A DNA stretch of 12,472 bases from Bacillota bacterium. Its GTDB lineage: Bacteria > Bacillota > Clostridia > Oscillospirales > Acutalibacteraceae. The stretch is taken from positions 1 through 12,472 of the forward strand of contig JAEWBE010000095.1 of assembly GCA_023391275.1 (NCBI GenBank). The letters run 5' to 3'. Position numbers and translations under genes: made by a program. The notes under the pieces are model-generated. The model saw only the letters and a list, made by a program, of their open reading frames with translations. It did no database searches and was not told the DNA's origin. Positions 7,411 to 12,472 of the stretch are shown one piece after another (positions within the stretch are counted from its first letter, which is position 1; every line of letters begins with the position of its first letter).

Positions 7411-8942
7411 AGGTTTTAAATTGTGCACAGTCAAAGGCACTGGAAAAAAGTGCCGTGGAAGCGGGCACTGGTTATCTGCAGTTAATGGAAAACGCCGGCG
7501 TTTCCGCAGTACGGTTTTTAAGCAGAAAATTCGGCCTTGCCCGAAAACATGTGGTAATACTCTGCGGCAAAGGAAATAACGGCGGGGACGGGTACGTTGC
7601 CGCGCGCTGCCTTTCAGAGCTGGATGCGCTGGTTGTCGTTGTGCTTGCGGAGGATTTTCCCGCGACAGATATCTCCCTGACGATGTATGAACGCTTAAAT
7701 AATACATCAGTAAAAATTATTAATTACCGTGAGGATCCGGAGCTTATTGAGCCCCTGCTTCATTCTGCGGATTATATCATCGACGCGATTTATGGAACCG
7801 GATTTCACGGAACAGTGCGTCAAAACCTGATTCCGCTTTTTCGTGCGGTGAAACTCTCGAAAGCCACCTTAATCTCCCTTGATATGCCGAGCGGCGCAAA
7901 TTGTGACACCGGTACAGTAGAAGGGGAATGTATGGAAGCGGATTACACCATTTCATTTTCAACCTTAAAAAACGGACATCTCATTCAGCCCGCACAGGGG
8001 TTTTGCGGCCAGGTGGTCGTTGTGCCGATCGGCATCGGCCCAAAACTGATCGACAGGCAAAAATCCGCCTTGGAAGTGACTGAGTTAGCCGCGGTAAAAG
8101 CAATGCTTAAGCCGAGAATTCCCGAAAGCAACAAGGGTGATTACGGCAGGCTGCTTTGCCTTTGCGGCAGCGACGGAATGGCCGGTGCAGCTGTGATGAG
8201 TGTGAATGCGGCGGTTCGCTGCGGCGCGGGAATTGTAGAGGCCGCACTGCCGCGCTCCATCTACCCAATTGTAGCTTCCCATGCGGTGGAACCGGTTTTT
8301 ACATTGCTTGATTATTTGCAGAGCGGGGAACTTTTGCCGGCCGGCAAAGCGGCACTGTCCGCCGCGCTTTCCCGTGCAAGCGCCTGCCTGATCGGCTGTG
8401 GCCTTGGCAGGAGCGAAGCCGCTGCGGAAATGTTATATGACATATTGTCTGATTCACAGGTCCCCCTGATTATCGATGCGGATGGCATAAACATCCTTTC
8501 CGAGAATATAAATAGATTGAAAACAGTTAAAGTTCCTGTTGTTCTGACTCCGCATCCGGGTGAAATGGCACGCCTTTTAAATACGACGGCACAGGATGTT
8601 CAGGCCCACAGGCTGGAATATGCCGTGAAATTTGCGACAGAGCATCAGGTTGTCCTGGTGCTTAAGGGCGCGGGAACGATTGTCGCCGAACCGGATGGCG
8701 CGGCACATTTTAATATGACGGGGAACGCAGGTATGGCCAAAGGCGGAAGCGGGGATGTTTTAGCCGGAATGATTGCCTCCTTTGTCGCGCAGGGTGTGGA
8801 TCCGGCGAAAGCTGCGGTGGGGGCGGTTTACCTTCACGGCGCGGTTGGCGACCGCTGTGCAAAAGAGTTTTCCCAGCGAGCCATGCTGCCGACTGACATG
8901 ATTAACATGCTTCCAAAACTGTTTTTAGAAATCGAGCGGTAA
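7407..8942 (+). CDS. nnr: Bifunctional NAD(P)H-hydrate repair enzyme (epimerase and dehydratase)
   Basis: This enzyme repairs hydrated, inactive NAD(P)HX. The N-terminal YjeF_N domain (about residues 1-215) interconverts the R and S forms; the C-terminal ribokinase-like domain (about 225-511) dehydrates the S form using ADP or ATP. The epimerase domain shows GKGNNGGDGYVAA at 54-66, the IDAIYGTGFHG loop and LDMPSG. The dehydratase domain shows KGDYGRLL from 243, AAVRCGAGIVEAALP, LIIDADGINILS, LTPHPGEMARLL, VLKGAGTIV and GNAGMAKGGSGDVLAGM, with the likely catalytic aspartate D450. At 511 residues it matches the fused bacterial form. Its ATG overlaps the acpS stop codon, so the two are translationally coupled. 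An acpS-nnr pair is common in Firmicutes. Confidence 0.96.
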   Translation: MKVLNCAQSKALEKSAVEAGTGYLQLMENAGVSAVRFLSRKFGLARKHVVILCGKGNNGGDGYVAARCLSELDALVVVVLAEDFPATDISLTMYERLNNTSVKIINYREDPELIEPLLHSADYIIDAIYGTGFHGTVRQNLIPLFRAVKLSKATLISLDMPSGANCDTGTVEGECMEADYTISFSTLKNGHLIQPAQGFCGQVVVVPIGIGPKLIDRQKSALEVTELAAVKAMLKPRIPESNKGDYGRLLCLCGSDGMAGAAVMSVNAAVRCGAGIVEAALPRSIYPIVASHAVEPVFTLLDYLQSGELLPAGKAALSAALSRASACLIGCGLGRSEAAAEMLYDILSDSQVPLIIDADGINILSENINRLKTVKVPVVLTPHPGEMARLLNTTAQDVQAHRLEYAVKFATEHQVVLVLKGAGTIVAEPDGAAHFNMTGNAGMAKGGSGDVLAGMIASFVAQGVDPAKAAVGAVYLHGAVGDRCAKEFSQRAMLPTDMINMLPKLFLEIER

Positions 8943-8996
8943 GGCACGAACCAAAGCTGCTGCGCTCGGTATTTTATATGCGGGGAGTGGCAGTGT

Positions 8997-9512
8997 ATGC
9001 GCCGGATGTTTTTTTCCTTGATGCCCGTATTGTTTCTGCTTTTATTTGGCGGCTGTTCGCAAATAAAGCAACAGAGCCTCAAAGCGGAGGACATTGACTT
9101 TTCATTTCAATGTAAAGCCGATGTTACCTGCAACGGACAAATGACAACTTGCATTTTGAGCCGACCCGCACCCGGCATAGCAAGCATTCAGCTTTCATCG
9201 GGGGATTTGAGCGGTTTGACTTATTTTTGGAGCGGAGAGGATTTTACAATTTCCTATATTGGGCTGACCGCAAAAAGTGAAGAGTGTGTTTTGCCGAAAA
9301 TTGCTTTTGCATCCGTTTTACAGCAAACCGTTGATTATGCCGAACAGAGCGGGGTTCTTACCAAAACACACGGCAATGAGTTTTCCGGCAGCGCACCCGG
9401 ATATGATTTTACAGTTTCGGTGAATGAAGATTCGGGACAGATTCAAAAAATAGATGTGCCAAAGTATGGTATCACGGCGAATTTATATGATTATAGTGAG
9501 CTTGGGGTTTAG
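8997..9512 (+). CDS. Putative lipoprotein, function unknown
   Basis: A 171-residue protein with a lipoprotein signal peptide: a short basic start (MRRM), a hydrophobic core, and a lipobox LFGGC with the modified cysteine at residue 20. It would be anchored to the outer face of the membrane. The mature part has alternating strands (such as GLTYFWSGEDFTISYIGL and YDFTVSVNEDSGQIQKIDV) that suggest a LolA-like beta fold, but I do not recognise the family firmly. In Bacillus, a lipoprotein gene (ydcC) holds the same place after acpS, so it may be a distant counterpart; this is inference from position. GGGGAG lies 9 bases before the ATG, 54 bases after nnr. A terminator follows at 9594-9621, so it ends the operon. 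Confidence 0.87.
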   Translation: MRRMFFSLMPVLFLLLFGGCSQIKQQSLKAEDIDFSFQCKADVTCNGQMTTCILSRPAPGIASIQLSSGDLSGLTYFWSGEDFTISYIGLTAKSEECVLPKIAFASVLQQTVDYAEQSGVLTKTHGNEFSGSAPGYDFTVSVNEDSGQIQKIDVPKYGITANLYDYSELGV

Positions 9513-9593
9513 ATGTATTGCTTTTATGGGAGGCTTACCGTTCCCCGACTACATAAATCAATGCAATTATCACGAATATGTTTTTCGATGCAG

Positions 9594-9621
9594 GGGCTGT
9601 AACAATGTTACGGCCCTTTTT
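9594..9621 (+). terminator. Rho-independent terminator of the acpS-nnr-lipoprotein operon
   Basis: GGGCTGTAAC (9594-9603) pairs with GTTACGGCCC (9607-9616) over 10 bases, with one G-T pair and an AAT loop. Five T follow at once (9617-9621). It isolates the operon from the mazF-type gene downstream. Confidence 0.92.
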
Positions 9622-9679
9622 ACATTTAATTTTATGTCAACCCTTGCATCCGAATAATATTATGTGTTAGGGACTGCAG

Positions 9680-9748
9680 GTGAATAAATCTCAGGAAGAA
9701 TGTCAAAACTATTTGCAGACCCAATATTATAAATTATGCGGAGCGTGA
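9680..9748 (+). CDS. Possible 22-codon ORF just upstream of mazF
   Basis: A GTG at 9680 opens a 22-codon frame (MNKSQEECQNYLQTQYYKLC, then GA and stop) that ends 5 bases before the mazF start. AGGGA lies about 6 bases upstream, a fair ribosome site. The stop of this frame lies inside the spacer between the mazF ribosome site and its start, an arrangement seen in translationally coupled pairs. It bears no visible likeness to the ribbon-helix-helix antitoxins that usually precede mazF, and at this length it could be chance. It could be a leader peptide, an antitoxin remnant, or nothing. Confidence 0.25.
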   Translation: MNKSQEECQNYLQTQYYKLCGA

Positions 9749-9753
9749 AAAAC

Positions 9754-10125
9754 GTGAACATTAGAAGAGGAGATATCTATTATGCTGACCTTAGTCCTGT
9801 TGTCGGTTCCGAACAGGGCGGAGTACGGCCCGTACTGATTGTTCAGAATAATGTCGGTAACCGATTCAGCCCAACAGTAATTGCCGCTGCAATCACAAGC
9901 CAGCGGGCTAAAGCCAATTTGCCGACGCACATTATGTTGGATGCTCAAACTACAGGACTTGCAAAAGATTCCGTTGTTTTGCTTGAACAGGTTCGCACAA
10001 TTGATAAGCACAGGCTAAAAGAGCGCATGGGGCGCCTTGATAATACGTGTATGTCACAGGTCGATCAGGCTTTGTCTATCAGCTTTGGCCTTGAACAAGA
10101 GGAAGAGGAGCGCGAGGCTACATAG
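9754..10125 (+). CDS. ndoA: MazF/NdoA-type mRNA endoribonuclease toxin
   Basis: A sequence-specific, ribosome-independent endoribonuclease that cleaves single-stranded mRNA and slows growth when free of antitoxin. The product of 123 residues closely resembles Bacillus subtilis EndoA (116 residues): RRGDIYYADLSPVVGSEQGG, RPVLIVQNNVGNRFSPTVIA, LAKDSVVLLEQVRTIDK. The catalytic residues R25 and T48 of EndoA fall at the same numbers when the GTG at 9754 is used, and GGAG (9740-9743) lies 10 bases before it. An ATG at 9736 would add six residues and has no ribosome site, so 9754 is preferred. The toxin looks intact, with an acidic C-terminal tail. No antitoxin gene (ndoAI/mazE type) lies next to it, although one normally does. 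Cleavage specificity, likely UACAU as in EndoA, is inference. Confidence 0.94.
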   Translation: MNIRRGDIYYADLSPVVGSEQGGVRPVLIVQNNVGNRFSPTVIAAAITSQRAKANLPTHIMLDAQTTGLAKDSVVLLEQVRTIDKHRLKERMGRLDNTCMSQVDQALSISFGLEQEEEEREAT

Positions 10126-10137
10126 GATGCCTGAAAT

Positions 10138-10166
10138 TAATATGACAAACGTATATTTCATAAGTT
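10138..10166 (+). promoter_or_regulatory. Possible sigma-E-type promoter of the coat genes
   Basis: TAATATG (10138-10144) matches the known sigma-E -35 pattern KMATATT in 6 of 7 positions, and CATAAGTT (10159-10166) matches the -10 pattern CATACAMT in 5 of 8, with a 14-base spacer that falls in the sigma-E range. Mother-cell expression would suit coat proteins. The match is partial, so this is tentative. Confidence 0.35.
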
Positions 10167-10211
10167 GTGTAAAATAATAGGAATATAAAACTTAATAAAG
10201 GAGTGTATCAA

Positions 10212-10397
10212 TTGGCAACGTTAACGGAAAAAGAACTGACGGCAATCGAGGACCAACTCGGTGAGGAAAAGCTGCTTGTCACAAAGATTAAGGCATATTC
10301 GCAAATGTGCACAGATCCCCAGTTAAAGCAAAAATGCGATGACATTGCGTGTAAACACCAGGCTCATTATGACAAGCTTTTAAGCTTTTTAGGTTAA
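10212..10397 (+). CDS. Small spore-coat-associated protein (CotF-like partner)
   Basis: A 61-residue, wholly helical-looking protein with the pattern TEKELTAIEDQLGEEKLLV, then KAYSQMCTDPQLKQKC and a C-terminal KHQAHYDKLLSFLG. It contains three cysteines. Small proteins of this type precede CotF-family genes in many clostridia and are named spore coat proteins; the exact role is not known. The start is the TTG at 10212, because AAAGGAG (10197-10203) ends 8 bases before it; an in-frame GTG at 10203 would overlap that site. The next gene begins after 9 to 12 bases, with its ribosome site overlapping this stop codon, so the two are co-translated. A helical bundle resembling a ferritin-like half is another reading of the sequence. 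Confidence 0.85.
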   Translation: MATLTEKELTAIEDQLGEEKLLVTKIKAYSQMCTDPQLKQKCDDIACKHQAHYDKLLSFLG

Positions 10398-10406
10398 GGA
10401 GAAATA

Positions 10407-10691
10407 ATGATGAATAACGGACAGATGCAGGAACAGGAAGTTTTTAATGATGTGCTTTCATCACAGAAGTTTATTACCGAAACTTACAACACTTTTGCAA
10501 ACGAGTGTGTTACACCCAATATCAGAAGTGAATTCATGAAAATTTTGACTGAAGAGCACCAGATTCAGGCAGAAGTGTTTGATGAAATGAGTAAACGCGG
10601 ATGGTATCAGATTCCGCCCGCCGAACAGCAAAAGATTCAGCAGGCAAAGCAAAAATTCCAAAATTCCAATCCGCAGCAACAGCAGCAGTAA
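10407..10691 (+). CDS. Spore coat protein, CotF family
   Basis: A 94-residue protein of the Coat_F type (CotF-like), expected in the spore coat made in the mother cell. It is mostly helical, with DVLSSQKFITETYNTFANEC, the TPNIRSEFMKILTEEHQIQAE segment, and MSKRGWYQIPPAEQQKI, which is a hallmark of the family (GWY-x-x-P). The C-terminus is rich in Q, N and P and ends in a run of glutamines. AAGGAG (10396-10401) lies 5 bases before the ATG at 10407 and 8 bases before a second ATG at 10410, so either may be used; the difference is one residue. It shares an operon with the small helical gene upstream and is closed by the terminator at 10703-10733. Confidence 0.9.
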   Translation: MMNNGQMQEQEVFNDVLSSQKFITETYNTFANECVTPNIRSEFMKILTEEHQIQAEVFDEMSKRGWYQIPPAEQQKIQQAKQKFQNSNPQQQQQ

Positions 10692-10702
10692 ATTGAAAAC
10701 GA

Positions 10703-10733
10703 CGTCGGTTCCTTTGTGAGCCGGCGCTTTTTT
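10703..10733 (+). terminator. Rho-independent terminator of the coat gene pair
   Basis: CGTCGGTTC (10703-10711) pairs with GAGCCGGCG (10718-10726) over 9 bases including two G-T pairs, with a 6-base loop. C and six T follow (10727-10733). It lies 12 bases after the coat gene stop. Confidence 0.9.
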
Positions 10734-10853
10734 ATTGTGAAAATATTTATAATTATTCAATCTGGAAAGGCTTCATATCGATTATTGTGCAGATTTTCCG
10801 CATAAAATTTTGTATGTAGAATACTCACGAGTTTTTAGCCGCAGATACAATTT

Positions 10854-10886
10854 CTGACACAATGTTTGGTCACCCGCCGCTATAAT
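10854..10886 (+). promoter_or_regulatory. Candidate spoIIG-type promoter with long spacer
   Basis: A perfect -10 box TATAAT (10881-10886) has CTGACA (10854-10859, 5 of 6 matches to TTGACA) 21 bases upstream, against the usual 17. The Bacillus subtilis spoIIG promoter is known for a similarly long spacer of about 22 bases and needs Spo0A bound near the -35 region. TTCTGACA here resembles a reversed Spo0A box (TTCGACA) with one extra base, but I saw no exact box. Transcription would begin near 10893. Confidence 0.5.
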
Positions 10887-10915
10887 TGATGGTAAAGCAG
10901 TGGGGAGGGTTGCCT

Positions 10916-11740
10916 TTGAAACAGACCGTTTATATCGATGTTTTAGTGGGTATAAACCTTTTTATCAATTATTTTTTGCTGCTCGCTGTTTCAAAATTTT
11001 TATCGCTGCCTGTAAAGCGTCCAAGGCTTCTTGCCGCTTCCGCTCTTGGAGCGGCATATTCGCTGATGATCCTTTTACCTGAGATCAATTTGTTTCTTTC
11101 CCTGTTTATTAAATTTCTTATGGCTGCGACCATTGTGCTTGCGGCATATCCGTTTTATGGACTAAAACAGCTTTTGCGCGAACTGGCCGCTTTTTATATC
11201 ATAAGTTTTGCATTTGCCGGATTTATGCTTGCAATATGGTTTTTTATCGCGCCGCAGGGATTGATTATTAAAAATTCTATCTTGTACTTTAATATTTCTC
11301 CGCTTTTATTAATTGTTTTGACCGTGTTCTGTTATCTGATTATCAGGCTGATTCATCGTCTTACCGGAAGGCAGGCGCCGGATGAGACTTTTTGCAAAAT
11401 ACAAATTGATTATAACGGGCGGTCCGCTTCCTGTCTTGCAAAAGTGGATACGGGCAATACGCTGGCGGAGCCGTTTTCCAATTACCCCGTTGTGGTGGTC
11501 TGTGAGGAGTATGTCGCCGCAATGGCGCCGAACGAAGAGAGCGGGAAAATCCGGCTTGTTCCATTCCATGCGGTTTCCGGCGGCGGACTTCTTCCTGCGT
11601 TTAAACCCGACCTTCTGACAATTTTCTGCGGAAAAAAACAGGTTCAAATACATAATGTTTACATTGCAGCCACCAAATCGAAGCTTGGCGAGTTCAGCGC
11701 GCTGTTAAATCCGGATTTGTTGCAAAAAACGTCCGCCTAA
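10916..11740 (+). CDS. spoIIGA: Sigma-E processing peptidase
   Basis: SpoIIGA is a membrane aspartic protease that removes the prosequence of pro-sigma-E in the mother cell after a signal from SpoIIR, made in the forespore. The 274-residue product has a hydrophobic N-terminal half with about five membrane segments (residues 5-160), beginning with YIDVLVGINLFINYFLLLAV as in the family. A soluble C-terminal domain carries the catalytic motif VDTGNTLAEP with D178 (D183 in Bacillus). The start is the TTG at 10916, since GGGGAGGG (10902-10909) lies 6 bases before it and the result matches the usual N-terminus. Upstream TTG (10886) and ATG (10889) lie in or before the predicted promoter and transcription start. 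sigE follows 64 bases on. Confidence 0.95.
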   Translation: MKQTVYIDVLVGINLFINYFLLLAVSKFLSLPVKRPRLLAASALGAAYSLMILLPEINLFLSLFIKFLMAATIVLAAYPFYGLKQLLRELAAFYIISFAFAGFMLAIWFFIAPQGLIIKNSILYFNISPLLLIVLTVFCYLIIRLIHRLTGRQAPDETFCKIQIDYNGRSASCLAKVDTGNTLAEPFSNYPVVVVCEEYVAAMAPNEESGKIRLVPFHAVSGGGLLPAFKPDLLTIFCGKKQVQIHNVYIAATKSKLGEFSALLNPDLLQKTSA

Positions 11741-11804
11741 ATTTGGCCGTAGGCAGGCGCGTTTATTAAGCCGTGGCGGCAGCGGCAAAAGGGAAAGTGT
11801 TAAA

Positions 11805-12472
11805 ATGGGAATGAAGGAATTGATAAGGGAACTCGGAAATAGTCTGTCATTAATTTGGCTGCGACTCGGTTTAGGCGGGCAAATCCACTACATTAACGGG
11901 CCGGAGACCCTTCCGCCGCCGCTGACAAAGACCGAAGAGGAAAAGGTGATGCGGAACATCATGAACGATGTCCCAAACGCGCGTGAACCACTTATCACCC
12001 ATAATCTTCGGCTTGTCGTCTACATTGCCAAGAAGTTCGAATCAAGCAGTGCAGGGGTAGAAGACCTGATTTCAATTGGAACAATCGGGCTCATTAAGGC
12101 GGTGAACACTTTTTGTCCGGAGCGTAACATAAAACTGGCAACATACGCTTCACGCTGCATTGAGAACGAAATACTGATGTATCTGCGGAAAAGTTCACAG
12201 CTGAAAAACGAAATTTCAATTGACGACCCGCTCAACGTGGACTGGGATGGAAACGAACTTCTGCTTTCCGACATTTTGGGCAGTGAGCAGGACACCGTGA
12301 ACCATAACATTGAGCAGGAGGTGGAACGGGACCTGCTACTTAACGCCGTGTCCCATCTTGCGCCGCGTGAACGGGAAATCATGGAGCTCCGTTTTGGGCT
12401 GAACAATACCAAGGAGCACACGCAAAAAGAGGTTGCCGATACGCTTGGAATTTCCCAATCCTACATATCACG
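11805..12472 (+). CDS. sigE: RNA polymerase sporulation sigma factor E (pro-sigma-E), 3' end outside the window
   Basis: Sigma-E directs the first mother-cell gene set after asymmetric septation. About 222 codons are seen; Bacillus sigma-E is 239 residues, so only about 15-20 are missing. Residues 1-28 form the prosequence, amphipathic and membrane-associated (LIRELGNSLSLIWLRLGLGG), and the segment HYINGPETLPPP aligns with YYIGGSEALPPP, where SpoIIGA cuts; by alignment the cut falls between H28 and Y29. Then come region 2 (NLRLVVYIAKKFE, LISIGTIGLIKAVNTF, LATYASRCIENEILMYLR), the LNVDWDGNELLLSDILG linker, and region 4 (EREIMELRFGLN, then a helix-turn-helix near VADTLGISQSYIS). ATG at 11805 is used, with AAGGGAAAG about 7 bases upstream; an ATG two codons later is possible. 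spoIIGA lies just upstream, and sigG is often next. Confidence 0.97.
   Translation, partial: MGMKELIRELGNSLSLIWLRLGLGGQIHYINGPETLPPPLTKTEEEKVMRNIMNDVPNAREPLITHNLRLVVYIAKKFESSSAGVEDLISIGTIGLIKAVNTFCPERNIKLATYASRCIENEILMYLRKSSQLKNEISIDDPLNVDWDGNELLLSDILGSEQDTVNHNIEQEVERDLLLNAVSHLAPREREIMELRFGLNNTKEHTQKEVADTLGISQSYIS

Noticed and set aside
9454..9657. 67-codon plus-strand frame after the lipoprotein gene
   Set aside because: It overlaps the lipoprotein's end and runs through the terminator at 9594-9621.
10734..10880. Exact Spo0A box (TTTGTCGAA type) upstream of spoIIGA
   Set aside because: None found; only a near match, TTCTGACA, which has an inserted base.
12020..12421. 133-codon minus-strand frame near the right edge
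   Set aside because: It lies opposite sigE, whose conserved regions 2 and 4 occupy the same bases.
1..12472. CRISPR array, transposon, phage or tandem repeats
   Set aside because: No repeated units, terminal inverted repeats, transposase or integrase sequences were seen.

Overview
The window looks like a chromosomal segment of an endospore-forming, Gram-positive Clostridia-type bacterium, most likely of the Oscillospirales/Ruminococcaceae kind; that placement is inferred from protein style and gene content, not from a search. Supporting signs are a T-box leader on an aminoacyl-tRNA synthetase gene, strong AGGAG-type ribosome binding sites, a CotF-like coat protein, and the sporulation pair spoIIGA-sigE. 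The content is mostly core genome. I found no insertion sequence, prophage, CRISPR array, tRNA or rRNA.

Left part, minus strand (1-2192): the 5' portion of pheS (runs off the left edge), its phenylalanine-type T-box leader with terminator, its promoter, and upstream of it a LacI-family regulator gene. Intergenic region 2193-2499 holds the divergent promoters of the regulator and of malQ, with a shared TGTTYCGAAA element that is a candidate operator. Plus strand 2500-6366: malQ (4-alpha-glucanotransferase) and glgP (glycogen/maltodextrin phosphorylase), an alpha-glucan breakdown operon: MalQ rearranges short maltodextrins into longer chains that GlgP phosphorolyses to glucose-1-phosphate.

Middle (6484-9621): a second operon with a recognisable promoter, a small membrane protein (DUF6106-like), acpS (activates acyl carrier protein), nnr (repairs damaged NAD(P)H), a lipoprotein, and a clear rho-independent terminator. 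This resembles the Bacillus acpS-ydcC-alr-ndoAI-ndoA neighbourhood, but alanine racemase and the MazE-type antitoxin are absent. Next comes a MazF/NdoA-type endoribonuclease preceded only by a possible 22-codon ORF.

Right part (10138-12472): two small coat-type genes with a possible sigma-E-like promoter and a terminator, then spoIIGA and sigE (truncated by the right edge). SpoIIGA is the membrane protease that activates pro-sigma-E in the mother cell; both the protease aspartate motif and the removable sigma prosequence are visible. The spoIIGA promoter candidate has an unusually long 21-base spacer, as expected of a Spo0A-dependent spoIIG-type promoter.

I saw no clear undescribed system. 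The best leads are the antitoxin-less MazF with its mini-ORF, the candidate operator of the LacI-type regulator, and the apparent lack of a terminator between that regulator and the pheS T-box.
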